30,228 bases of DNA. Origin: a virus. Position numbers and translations under genes: made by a program. The DNA lies in the IMG/VR virus record IMGVR_UViG_3300030102_002108, positions 23,482 to 53,709 of that record; one strand, written 5' to 3'. Below, piece after piece: positions 1-9,557 of the stretch; the first letter of the stretch is position 1; each line of letters begins with the position of its first letter. The notes under the pieces were generated by a model. That model was not told where the DNA came from, made no database searches, and saw only the letters and a list, made by a program, of their open reading frames with translations.

Positions 1-2
1 AA

Positions 3-3000
3 AAGGGTATTGACTTGACTAAAGAGGTCGTGTCTGCCTCCAGCAGAAAGGCAAGAATCAAGGCTGCTCGGGACGGGGTGAAGAAAGTCTTTGCTTCAGA
101 GAAGGGTCAGGCTGTCAAGTCTTGGTTTGGCGAGGGTGCTGAAGAAGGAATCATCACCTCACTAGACCAGCTCAACAGAATCAGCGCCGAGGTTACATCC
201 GGCAGGATGAGCAGGCAGGAGGCGATTGATGAGTACTGGAACCCATATCAGATTGCAGACTCTTTCTACGCAGGTTTCCTTGGGGGCGGTGTGGGTGCAT
301 CTCCTTTCATTGCGGCTAAGGGTGTTAGTGCCTTGGGCTCTAAGTTCACACTCTTTGACAGACTCGAGCTCAAGGACAGAAAGGTGTTCTTGCTTGAGCA
401 GCTTGAGCGGGATGACCTTAGCGCAGAAGAAAAAAAGGGGGTCCGTGCTGAGCTTACAAAGATTCACGAAGACGCAAACAGGCTCGTTAGAAAGGACGTG
501 GACTTCTATTCTCAGATGGAGAATGAAGACATGACGGAGATTATCCGCTTGAATCAAGAAATCTCTAACAAAAGAAAAAGAGCACGAGCGCTTTCAAGAG
601 CACAGGGTGCAACAAATCAGAATCAACTTCAGGCACTGGCCAATGATGTGCGCAGCTTGATGGCGCAAAAGCTAGAGATTGAAAACAAGTACGAGTCGGC
701 TAACGCTGGATTCGACATGGACGTGGAGGCTCAGACGCGCAACAACCAAGAGGTAGAAAGACTCGTGGAGGACATCATGAATGTGGACCAAGAGTGGGAC
801 AGCGTAACAGAGGGGCAGGGCAACACGGGGGCAGGTAAGATTGTTTTGACTGACAACAACACAGACACGATTCTATCTCGCCTTTTGGCCAAGGGAATCA
901 AGGGTACTAGGTTTGCTACAGCAGAACAAATTCGTGACGGCATCGTCGGGGCATTCAACATGGCCAAGGCAATCAAGGCAGACAACCCTGACGCTGAGGT
1001 CATCTTGGTCAACAGCAAAGAAGCGTTTAAGCGCGAGGTGGCAAAGGCCGGGAAGGTATCGCCAAGCAAAATACAGCTTTCTCGAGGTATGCACATATCT
1101 AAGGACGGCGGTACTGTAGTGCTGTACGCTCCTGCTCTCAAGACAAATACAGGATACCACGAAGGATTCCACCAAGCGGTATACCGTCAGATGCTCAAGG
1201 ATGGTGTGAACCGTGGTGAAGCTATGATTCGCTTGGCTTCTGCTCTGCGCAGAGGCATGACCAAAGCGCAGCTTGCCAAGTACGGCAACTTCGTAAACCA
1301 ATACGGCAATGTCTCTGAGGCGCTCAAGGCTGAGGAGTTTTTGGCTGAGGTGTTTAGCGACATGGCCGATGGAGAAATCGACATCCAGTTCCACAAGGGA
1401 ATCGTAAGCGGTTTTGCACGTTTTGTGAAGCAAGCGCTTAGCGCAAAGGGGGTCAAGATGACCAACACACCCGTGCTCCAAGACGTAGCGAACGGTCTTC
1501 GTGACGCAGCAGAGTACTTCTCAGAGGGCGAAGGAGGCGCTCAGGGGGCCCTTGCTGCCGTTTTAGACGCCTCAGGTAGGCTCAGACCCGGATTGGGTAG
1601 AGAAGGTCTCTTAAACAGGCTAGAATTGCGTCGTCACAGAAACGCTCAGACCAGAGCTCAGGCGCATCAGCAGTCAGATGACCTTGATTCTACCGTAAAA
1701 GCACAAGATAGACTCAACGAGCCTAGTGTTTTGGGTGACTGGACCAAGGATGCACTGACGTTTGATGCCAACGGCAACGTCAAGCTGACTCATGTGGGGC
1801 CACAGAACTTGGAAGGAGGATTCATTGACCCGCGTAGGTTTGGCCAGCAGCCATACACCACCGACCAGCGTGGTGACAAGGTTGCAATGTTCTACGTCAA
1901 GCCTGAGGACCAAGAGAGCATGGTGAGAGGCCGGGCCTACGAGGCTACGGTACCGCCGCAAATGCTGTACGACTTGTTCAAGGACCCACTCAACCTGTAC
2001 GACACAGCACTCAAGGCGTTTAGGGATGCAGGTAACGTCGTTGCATTCGACGGAAACAAGCAGGCAGAGTGGATTGGGTACGAGGCTCGCAAGCAGGGCT
2101 TCGATGGCATGGTCACCAAGTGGCGCAACACTGCGCGTGTGGACATGTGGGTTCCTGTACGTCCCGATGAGAACGGCGGGTACTCACCTGCTGGTACCAA
2201 GATGACAGAGGCCGACATCTCCCCTGCCAAGAACAACCAATACGCTGTGGCTGCTATCGCAAAGAACATGCGGGAGGCAATCGCGGCGCACAAGGAGAAA
2301 GGCACGGGGGTAGACGGTCAGACAACACCACTGAAAGAGGAGACCATCCAGCGCATGATGGATGAGGGCACTACCTTCTACGTCGGCAACAACAGACTCA
2401 GCTCGGGCGTCGTGTCCTACGTGGACAAGGACGGCTACATGGGTGGACTCACCAAGCATCCAGACGTACCACTTCGTGGGGTGCAGGCTGAGATGCTGCG
2501 TAAGCGTATCGAGGATGGGGGTAACCACCTCGAGTGCTTCGACACCTACCTTGTAAAGAACAACATTGCTGCAGGATTTGTCCCTGTGGCTAGAATCCCA
2601 TTCGATGTAGATAGGGCTCCCGAAGGATGGGACGCACCTAACTCAACCCTGCGTGACAAACCAGACCTAGTCTTCATGGCGTACGACCCTGCGGCTGCGC
2701 TTGACGCAAAGCCCGGGGACGGCGTCAGGGCCAAGTCCTACGACGAGGGTCTTGCCATGGCTCGCTCTAGAGGAGAGGGTGCTGTGGATACTTCAGACGT
2801 TCTCAAGCGCCAAGCTACTGAGTTTGACGAAGGTGATGCGAAGGCAATCAAAGAGAACGATGGCGAGGCTATCGGTAGCTTCTACGAGCTTCTAGCTTCT
2901 AAGGCCAAGAGCTCTCAGGGTGCGGTGTACAGGTACAGAGGATTCTTTGAGGGCATGTCTCAGGGCAGGATGATTTTTGTCGACGAGCAGGTCCCAAAGA

Positions 3001-6000
3001 ATGCAGAGGGGTATGCGGATAGGTTTATCGAATTTGTATTCAGACCGCTAGACAGCGGCAGAATCCTTGACGAGCAGCTTGCTGGCAGACAGCCGGGCGA
3101 GGATGCAAGGCCAATCCCGCAGAAAATGAAGGAGGGTCGTGTGATTAAGCTTGACGAGTGGTTTGTCACTAAGCCAATCGACGCCGAAGGTAAGATTATT
3201 AAGGGGGCAGAGAACAGAGGTAGCGGACTTGGAACTCGCTTCCTGAATATGGCACTAGAGGTGGCTGATGAGCTTGACATTGACATCGAGCTCATGGCGT
3301 ACCCAACTAAAAACTATCAGGGCACAGAGCGTCAGAACGACGCTGCAGCCAAGAAGCTGACAAAGTACTACCAGAAGTTTGGCTTTGTACCGACATCAGA
3401 GTACAGCCGCACAATGATTCGTGTGGCTCAGCAGAACCTTGACCAGCTCAATGCTGAAGAGACACAGGCAACTCAGGACTTGGGCGATGCAACCAAGGCG
3501 CAGGCTATCGAGGCCACTATTCAGTTCGACACAGACACGGGTCGCAAATGGACGGTGCGCAGAAAGTTTACGGACGAGAAGCACGTCAAGAACTTCATCA
3601 ACTACATCGAGAAGAAGAAGGGTTACACGTTCGACGAGAGATGGAATCACGACACGCCGCCTGATGTCGACCCACCTGAGGTTAGCGGAGTCACCAAGGC
3701 ACAGCAACTTGCCATTGACGCCATCAACTCAGAGACACCGGGTGAGCTGACGCAGAGCATTCAAGTGGCTCGCGCACTCAACAAGTTTGCAGGTGAGCCT
3801 GTGAAGAGTGAGGGCGAGATGATGACGCGCTTCCTCAACAACGTGTATGAGGAGGCCGGGTTCTACCTGAACCAAAAGGATGCACGTACTGGCGGTATCA
3901 CGTGGTACACCGAGGACATTCAGGAAGCCAAGCAGAAGATGGGGATTATCTTCCCTGCCCTGCAAGGAGAGGCCATGGGCAGTATCGGCTCAGCATTGCT
4001 TGCTGTACTATCTCCGGGTAACAGCCCTATCGGCAACATGACTACGCTGGCTGCCGTACTGCGCAACACACCAATCGACCAGCAGCGCTCAGGCAACTTC
4101 TCCCGCGACTGGGGAGGGGACAAGATGAGCTTTATTGACAAGAAAGGCAGGTCAGTGGCGTCGGGCAGAGTTGTTAAGGAAACCAAAACACACTTCATCG
4201 TTCAGGGTGTAGATGCCTTGGGCCGAGAGAGTAAGTACAGAAACGGACAAAACTTCCGCGTCAAGATTGCCAAGAAGGACCTGAAGGCTGGATACCCTAA
4301 GCCCACTGGATACACCACTAGGGGTAGAACTGTGGCCAAGCAGCTTGACAAGCTTCAGTCTTTGTTTGAGAGATTCAAGACACCTGAGGCTGTGGTTAAG
4401 TTCCTTACGACAGACCAGCCAATCGAGGTGCTCAGAGAGTTCAACAAGTCCGTGCCTGACACCAAAGGCAAGGTCAACAAGAACCCTGCACCCGGGCGAC
4501 GCAAGGGAGCGTACATCTTCGGAGAGAAGGTAGGCAGCTTCTTCCTCAACATGGAGGGGCTGGGCGAGTCGCTGACATCTGACCTGTGGTTCAACAGAAC
4601 TTGGAACAGATACGCAGGCACCATGATTGACACGGTGAGCGGTAAGGAGACTATCGTCGAGGTTCCTCGTAGCGAATCAGAGCGCAGACTTCAGAGCGAA
4701 GCTGTGACTCAGGCAGCCAATGAGCTTGGACTGACTACTGCAGAACTGCAGGCAACCATGTGGTACTTCGAGCAAGAGCTGTGGAGAAGCATGGGTGTGA
4801 ACACACGGAGTGAAAACTATGCGATGGCGATTGACAATGTCGCCTCGAGAATGGACCTAGACAATGATACAAGACAAAGACTTGCGGCAGCTGGAGTCAA
4901 CCTTGACGCGGCTGAAGCAAAACGGGAAACTGCCGTCAGTAGAGCAGATTCTAAAGGCATTGAGAAATACCGCGCCCCGCAAGAGCCCGGCACAGAGATA
5001 AAGGCACAGCCGATAACCTCAGTCACCGACCCAGATGGCTCGAGGTTTACGGACTTCAAGGGTGTGTGGGGGGCTCTCGCTAACGCAGGAATCCTCATGC
5101 ACGGCACCCCAGCTAACTTTGCCAAGTTTGACAATGACATCGCGTTTGGGCCCAACGTCCCCGGACTCTATGGCAACGGCACGTACCTGACTAGGAATGT
5201 AGACAAGGCCGCCGCGTATGGCAAGAACGTCATCTTCATTGACGGTCAGGGCCTGAACCTAGCCAACATGTACAGCTTTAGGCAGGGTGCTAGAGTCACC
5301 ACTGCACTGAACAAGCTGAACCAGCTGGGGCCACAGAGCTATGAGGTACACAAGAAGATTGCCATGGATGCCCGCAGAGGTATGGCTCAGAGACCCAACT
5401 CCCCACTAGGATTTAGGTCTGAGGTTGGCAAGAACCCTGAGATACTCGTAGAGAGAGTTATCGCCGAGACGGTCAAGCAGATGCAGGATACAAACAATCA
5501 GCTTGGCTCCGGCAGAACAACTATCGAGACCCTGCGTAACGTCATGTACGGGGACAACGGCAAGCCGGGTGTTGCTGTCAAGGCGATGATTGACTTCCAA
5601 AGAGAAGTTAACAGATTGAGATACGAGGGTATGGACCCCGCTGAGGCGCAGCTCAAGGCGCTGGGTGATGGGCTAGGAAGCAGGGATGCCATTGACGATG
5701 CCATGGCGATTGCCAGATACACGTTTGCAGAAATCGTACGTCAGGCAGGATTTGATGGCTACTACTTCTCCGCTGAGATGGACAGGGGGTATCAGGGTAT
5801 CGAGCGCAGAGCCAAGGAGGGTAAGCTTGAGACAAGAGAGCAGCAGGAGATGAAGCTCGAGGCGCTGGAGATTGCAGGCACCGACGGAGGTTTCGCACAA
5901 GAAGCCATCATCGTCAACACCGACAGACTCAACGACCTCATCATCCCAGCAGAGAATGTAATCGCTGCTGCAGTCAGTAGAATTACTGCAGAGGAAAGCA

Positions 6001-9000
6001 CGATTGACCAAGGTGGGCAGATGGGCAACAACGGCATCATCAACGAAGGTATGCGTGATTCTCAGAATCTGCTCAAGGCACAGCCATTGCAGGGATTCCT
6101 CGACGACTACGACGCTGACATGAACACACTGCGTGGCGAGAGACCACCAGCCCGTATCGACAGAGAGGCAGAGATGGGTAAGGTGCAGCGTGCTATGCTC
6201 GGCATCATGGAGTTTGTGTACGACAAGTTCTACAGAGCCATCCGCTACCAGCGCGACATCGAGAAGGCTATCGGTGGCAGGGTGATGCAGGAGCAAGACT
6301 ACGCCATGGCGCTGTCACTGCTTGACGGTAAGGCATCGCGTAGGTTGCAGAGTGTAGACATGTTCATGGAGGACTTGGCTGCAGTCATGAATAAGTTCGG
6401 CATCTCGCACAAGGAGCTAAGCGACTTCCTGTATGCTATGCACGCAGAGAACCGTAACGCTGTACTGCGTGAGCGCTTCGGTAACAAGAAGCTTTCTATC
6501 ATGGAGTCGATTGCCAAGCAGGCAGCGCTCATCAACGACGAGCAAACCTCTGACACGGCCAAGCGTAAAGCGTCTAAGAAACTTGCTGACCTGCAAGAAG
6601 AGCTGGCTGACGTAGAGGCTAGACTGGAGAACGACAACTTCTCAGGTAAGACCGACGAACAGGCACGCAGAGAGATTGAAGAACTCGACAGCGAAGGCAT
6701 GCGTCAGGCATACGACATGGTGATGGAGTTCCAAGCAGAGACTCGCAAGCTGATTGTAGAGTATGGCTTGGAAACACAGGCCACTGTTGATAAGCTTGAG
6801 GCGTTGTACCCAAGCTATGTCCCGCTTAGCGGATTTGCCATTGACGAGGACGGAGGCGCCGAGGCACGTGAAGCAGGCTACCTGCACATGCACCAAGCAA
6901 GGGTGTTCCGTGGAATCAGAAGAGCAGAGGGTCGTACCAGCTTGGCTGACAGCCCGCTCGACTACATCTTCGAGAGACGGTACCAAACAGTCATGGCTGG
7001 CGAGAAGAACCTTGCCAACTCCAGACTGCTCAACCTCTTGGCTGACAACCCGGACAAGGACCTGTACAAAATCTACGGACCGAAAGATGCTACTCCAGTG
7101 CTGAGAGGCAAGCGCCGTGGCATGACCCGCGATGAGATGCGCAACAACGACAGGTTCGTTGAGGTTGTCATCAATGGTGAGTCGTTCTTCATGGAGTTCG
7201 CTAACTCTGCTGTGGCTCGTGCAGTCAATAAGCACAACATCCTCAAGTCACCCGAGGGCGTACCCGGCATGATATTCAATGCCATTCGTGGCCTTGGTAG
7301 ATTCCTGTCAAGCACCTTTACAAGTTACTCCCCTGACTTTATTGTAGCCAACTTCACACGTGACTTGCAGTTTGGTTTGGGGTCACTACTTGCTGAGCAG
7401 GAGATTGAGGGCGGTCAAGCGTTCGGTGAGAACCTTGTCAAGTCTACAATGAAAAAGCACCTGCCATCTCTTGCGTTCCTGTACAAGAACCTGCAGGGCG
7501 TTGAGGACACAAGCCACCCGATGTACAAGGCGTGGCAGGAGTTCCAAGATTCAGGAGCTATCACTGACTGGCCATACGCCAAGAACAGAGACAAGCTGCG
7601 CTCAGACCTCGAGACCCTGACTAGAATGCAGCAGGGTGGTGCTGGGGTTAGCGCTGTCAAGGGGCTCAAGGCAATCGCTGACTACGTGAACAACACCAAC
7701 ATGGCGGTTGAGAACGCAATCAGATTCGCTGTGTTTCAGTCGGCTAGAGAGGCAGGCATGAATGCGGAGAAGGCAGCTTACTTGGCTAAGGAGCTCACCA
7801 TCAACTTCAACAGAAGTGGTAGTGGTGGTTCTGTGATTAACGCTTTGTACCTGTTCTTCAACGCAGGCGTTCAGGGTACAGCTAAGTTTGCACGCACACT
7901 GCTGCAGCTCAAAAAGGTTCCTAACGGACGTGGTGGATACTACAGAACACTCAACAGCTCACAGAAGATTGCCATGGGCATGACGCTGTTTGCTGCCGCT
8001 CAGGCTGCGCTGAACCAAGCCATCTCTGATGAGGACGAGGACGGCAGAACTTTCTACGAGAAGATTCCTGACTACGTCAAGGAGCGCAACATGATTGTGA
8101 TGATTGGCGGCAAGGACTACATCAAGGTTCCTTTGCCCTACGGATACAACATCTTCCACAACATGGGCACCATGTCGTACGAAGCAGCCACTGGCATCAG
8201 GACTGCTGGTGATGCTGGCATGTTTATGATTGGCGGCCTAGTGAACTCGTTTATCCCAATCTCGTTTGGTGAGTCAAGCACGCTGTTTAACAAGAGCTTC
8301 AAAGCGTTTACGCCAACCTTCATGAGACCATTCACAGAGATTGCAATTAACGAAAGCTACTTCGGAACTCAAGTGTACAAGGACAATGCACCGGGTCAGA
8401 ACCTGCCTATGTCTTCACTGGGCTCGCGCTCACCTGAGTGGCTGCGCGATGTCACCATGTTCTTGAACGACGTCTCCGGCGGCAACGAATATGAGAAGGG
8501 ATACCTTGACATGTCTCCAGACAAAATCTGGCATGCCTTCGAGTACTACGGTGGTGGTGGATACAGATTCCTCAAGAATACCTACAAGTCTATCGAGACT
8601 CCGGTGCAGCACTTGCAAGGATACTCTGACGACAAGGACGAGGTTGCGGGTAAGGTGCTCTCTACGATGCCGATTGTGCGTGTGGGGTACGGGACGTACA
8701 ACTCTCGTGTAGACATGGCTGACTACTACAAGTTCAGAACCACTGTTAAGCAGGCGGTCGAGGCTAGGGAAAACCTGAACCTCGATGAACCAAGAACGCG
8801 AGCAGCTGCTGCGCTTGAGGCTGAAGGTAGAAAGGTTGACAAGGCCTTGCAAGCAATGCGTAAAGACATCAGGGCCATCAAGGACAAAGACATTGACCCA
8901 GCTCTCGAGGCTAGGGAGATTGATAAACTAGAACAGGAGATGCTCAGACTTGTGCTCTCATTCAACAAACAATACCTAGAACAATATGAAGGAAGAAAGA

Positions 9001-9011
9001 AAAAAGATTAA
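3..9011 (+). CDS. Giant polyvalent virion protein, 5' truncated
   Basis: The frame is open from the left edge to TAA at 9009-9011, so the gene starts outside the window; TTG at 15 is only the first possible in-frame start (residues below count from it). Visible parts in order: a Gly-rich hydrophobic stretch near 84-103; a charged helical region 110-250; an HExxH metallopeptidase motif HEGFH at 382-386 with a downstream EEFLAEVF glutamate cluster (440-445); an ADP-ribosyltransferase-like domain near 590-720 (LTH, H593); a GNAT acetyltransferase-like domain near 1000-1140 with the acetyl-CoA loop NRGSGLG at 1067-1073; a second, clearer ART/PARP-like domain near 1695-1985 (HGTP at 1696, LYGNGTYL at 1718-1725); a C-terminal region from about 2428 resembling the LPD38 polyvalent-associated domain (SYSPDFIVANFTRD). 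Known family role: proteins of this type are packaged in virions and thought to be ejected into the host to modify or protect. The separate activities are inferred from motifs only. Arginine is mostly AGA/AGG. Confidence 0.9.
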   Translation, partial: KGIDLTKEVVSASSRKARIKAARDGVKKVFASEKGQAVKSWFGEGAEEGIITSLDQLNRISAEVTSGRMSRQEAIDEYWNPYQIADSFYAGFLGGGVGASPFIAAKGVSALGSKFTLFDRLELKDRKVFLLEQLERDDLSAEEKKGVRAELTKIHEDANRLVRKDVDFYSQMENEDMTEIIRLNQEISNKRKRARALSRAQGATNQNQLQALANDVRSLMAQKLEIENKYESANAGFDMDVEAQTRNNQEVERLVEDIMNVDQEWDSVTEGQGNTGAGKIVLTDNNTDTILSRLLAKGIKGTRFATAEQIRDGIVGAFNMAKAIKADNPDAEVILVNSKEAFKREVAKAGKVSPSKIQLSRGMHISKDGGTVVLYAPALKTNTGYHEGFHQAVYRQMLKDGVNRGEAMIRLASALRRGMTKAQLAKYGNFVNQYGNVSEALKAEEFLAEVFSDMADGEIDIQFHKGIVSGFARFVKQALSAKGVKMTNTPVLQDVANGLRDAAEYFSEGEGGAQGALAAVLDASGRLRPGLGREGLLNRLELRRHRNAQTRAQAHQQSDDLDSTVKAQDRLNEPSVLGDWTKDALTFDANGNVKLTHVGPQNLEGGFIDPRRFGQQPYTTDQRGDKVAMFYVKPEDQESMVRGRAYEATVPPQMLYDLFKDPLNLYDTALKAFRDAGNVVAFDGNKQAEWIGYEARKQGFDGMVTKWRNTARVDMWVPVRPDENGGYSPAGTKMTEADISPAKNNQYAVAAIAKNMREAIAAHKEKGTGVDGQTTPLKEETIQRMMDEGTTFYVGNNRLSSGVVSYVDKDGYMGGLTKHPDVPLRGVQAEMLRKRIEDGGNHLECFDTYLVKNNIAAGFVPVARIPFDVDRAPEGWDAPNSTLRDKPDLVFMAYDPAAALDAKPGDGVRAKSYDEGLAMARSRGEGAVDTSDVLKRQATEFDEGDAKAIKENDGEAIGSFYELLASKAKSSQGAVYRYRGFFEGMSQGRMIFVDEQVPKNAEGYADRFIEFVFRPLDSGRILDEQLAGRQPGEDARPIPQKMKEGRVIKLDEWFVTKPIDAEGKIIKGAENRGSGLGTRFLNMALEVADELDIDIELMAYPTKNYQGTERQNDAAAKKLTKYYQKFGFVPTSEYSRTMIRVAQQNLDQLNAEETQATQDLGDATKAQAIEATIQFDTDTGRKWTVRRKFTDEKHVKNFINYIEKKKGYTFDERWNHDTPPDVDPPEVSGVTKAQQLAIDAINSETPGELTQSIQVARALNKFAGEPVKSEGEMMTRFLNNVYEEAGFYLNQKDARTGGITWYTEDIQEAKQKMGIIFPALQGEAMGSIGSALLAVLSPGNSPIGNMTTLAAVLRNTPIDQQRSGNFSRDWGGDKMSFIDKKGRSVASGRVVKETKTHFIVQGVDALGRESKYRNGQNFRVKIAKKDLKAGYPKPTGYTTRGRTVAKQLDKLQSLFERFKTPEAVVKFLTTDQPIEVLREFNKSVPDTKGKVNKNPAPGRRKGAYIFGEKVGSFFLNMEGLGESLTSDLWFNRTWNRYAGTMIDTVSGKETIVEVPRSESERRLQSEAVTQAANELGLTTAELQATMWYFEQELWRSMGVNTRSENYAMAIDNVASRMDLDNDTRQRLAAAGVNLDAAEAKRETAVSRADSKGIEKYRAPQEPGTEIKAQPITSVTDPDGSRFTDFKGVWGALANAGILMHGTPANFAKFDNDIAFGPNVPGLYGNGTYLTRNVDKAAAYGKNVIFIDGQGLNLANMYSFRQGARVTTALNKLNQLGPQSYEVHKKIAMDARRGMAQRPNSPLGFRSEVGKNPEILVERVIAETVKQMQDTNNQLGSGRTTIETLRNVMYGDNGKPGVAVKAMIDFQREVNRLRYEGMDPAEAQLKALGDGLGSRDAIDDAMAIARYTFAEIVRQAGFDGYYFSAEMDRGYQGIERRAKEGKLETREQQEMKLEALEIAGTDGGFAQEAIIVNTDRLNDLIIPAENVIAAAVSRITAEESTIDQGGQMGNNGIINEGMRDSQNLLKAQPLQGFLDDYDADMNTLRGERPPARIDREAEMGKVQRAMLGIMEFVYDKFYRAIRYQRDIEKAIGGRVMQEQDYAMALSLLDGKASRRLQSVDMFMEDLAAVMNKFGISHKELSDFLYAMHAENRNAVLRERFGNKKLSIMESIAKQAALINDEQTSDTAKRKASKKLADLQEELADVEARLENDNFSGKTDEQARREIEELDSEGMRQAYDMVMEFQAETRKLIVEYGLETQATVDKLEALYPSYVPLSGFAIDEDGGAEAREAGYLHMHQARVFRGIRRAEGRTSLADSPLDYIFERRYQTVMAGEKNLANSRLLNLLADNPDKDLYKIYGPKDATPVLRGKRRGMTRDEMRNNDRFVEVVINGESFFMEFANSAVARAVNKHNILKSPEGVPGMIFNAIRGLGRFLSSTFTSYSPDFIVANFTRDLQFGLGSLLAEQEIEGGQAFGENLVKSTMKKHLPSLAFLYKNLQGVEDTSHPMYKAWQEFQDSGAITDWPYAKNRDKLRSDLETLTRMQQGGAGVSAVKGLKAIADYVNNTNMAVENAIRFAVFQSAREAGMNAEKAAYLAKELTINFNRSGSGGSVINALYLFFNAGVQGTAKFARTLLQLKKVPNGRGGYYRTLNSSQKIAMGMTLFAAAQAALNQAISDEDEDGRTFYEKIPDYVKERNMIVMIGGKDYIKVPLPYGYNIFHNMGTMSYEAATGIRTAGDAGMFMIGGLVNSFIPISFGESSTLFNKSFKAFTPTFMRPFTEIAINESYFGTQVYKDNAPGQNLPMSSLGSRSPEWLRDVTMFLNDVSGGNEYEKGYLDMSPDKIWHAFEYYGGGGYRFLKNTYKSIETPVQHLQGYSDDKDEVAGKVLSTMPIVRVGYGTYNSRVDMADYYKFRTTVKQAVEARENLNLDEPRTRAAAALEAEGRKVDKALQAMRKDIRAIKDKDIDPALEAREIDKLEQEMLRLVLSFNKQYLEQYEGRKKKD

Positions 9012-9426
9012 GGACACCAAGCTTGGGTCGTGGCTGAAGAAGGCCGCGCCCGGAGTCCTCGACAAAGTTGCTGACTTGCTCCCCGACCAAGGGGGGTTGG
9101 GCATCGTAAAGAACCTGCTTGACAACGAGCCAAGTGTTGACCCAGTAGAGGCCAAGGCAATGCTCGATGCAGAGGTGCAGTTCCAGAACAACGTCAGCGA
9201 AAGATGGAAGGCTGACATGGGTAGCGACGTCAAGCTCGCAAAGCTCATCAGGCCAGTGACATTGATTGCTCTCATGTCGATGTTCATGGTAACCATGGTG
9301 CTCGATTCACTTGACAATCTGCCATTTAACGTAAAAGATTCCTATGTATCTTTGCTGGAAATCCTTATGCTCACAGCATTTGGTGCGTACTTCGCAGGTA
9401 GAACCATTGAGAAATCCAAAAGATGA
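8986..9426 (+). CDS. Holin, 3-TM gene-transfer-agent type
   Basis: A 146-aa protein with a charged N-terminal half (KADMGSDVKLAKLIRP), then a hydrophobic helix near residues 88-108 and a second one near 115-138 ending in YFAGRTIEKSK. This matches the arrangement of the GTA_holin_3TM family, where a polar segment precedes RP and the last helix ends in a Y-F-G-R-x-x-E-K-like signature. Expected role: it forms inner-membrane lesions that time lysis. It starts at ATG 8986, inside the 3' end of the polyvalent gene (26-bp overlap), and its stop overlaps the next start as ATGA, so translation is probably coupled along the cassette. There is no strong Shine-Dalgarno. An inner-membrane structural role is the alternative. 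Confidence 0.75.
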   Translation: MKEERKKIKDTKLGSWLKKAAPGVLDKVADLLPDQGGLGIVKNLLDNEPSVDPVEAKAMLDAEVQFQNNVSERWKADMGSDVKLAKLIRPVTLIALMSMFMVTMVLDSLDNLPFNVKDSYVSLLEILMLTAFGAYFAGRTIEKSKR

Positions 9427-9557
9427 ACGAAGAAGACTTCGGCAGCTGCAGCTTCCTTGACCAAGACAAGCTCAAGAAGCAGGAAAAGAAGATTGAATCA
9501 GGTGAGATTACCTGCAACATCGAAAACCCAGAGGACTGTGAATCTTGCAGTGGGTAA
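9423..9557 (+). CDS. Cysteine-containing microprotein (44 aa)
   Basis: A short acidic ORF starting at an ATGA overlap with the holin stop and ending at TAA 9555-9557. It begins MNEEDFGSCSF, is rich in Lys/Glu in the middle, and has four cysteines (C9, C31, C39, C42), the last two as CESC near the C-terminus. There is no signal peptide or TM segment, so it is probably cytoplasmic; the Cys pattern could bind a metal but does not match a family I recognise. Support for reality is the exact 4-bp coupling on its left and the overlap with a secreted-protein gene on its right. Length and lack of homology keep confidence moderate. Confidence 0.6.
   Translation: MNEEDFGSCSFLDQDKLKKQEKKIESGEITCNIENPEDCESCSG

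Noticed and set aside
162-557. Antisense frames inside the polyvalent gene
   Set aside because: They are opposite a strongly supported coding frame, have Leu/Ser/Cys-rich shadow composition and no start context.
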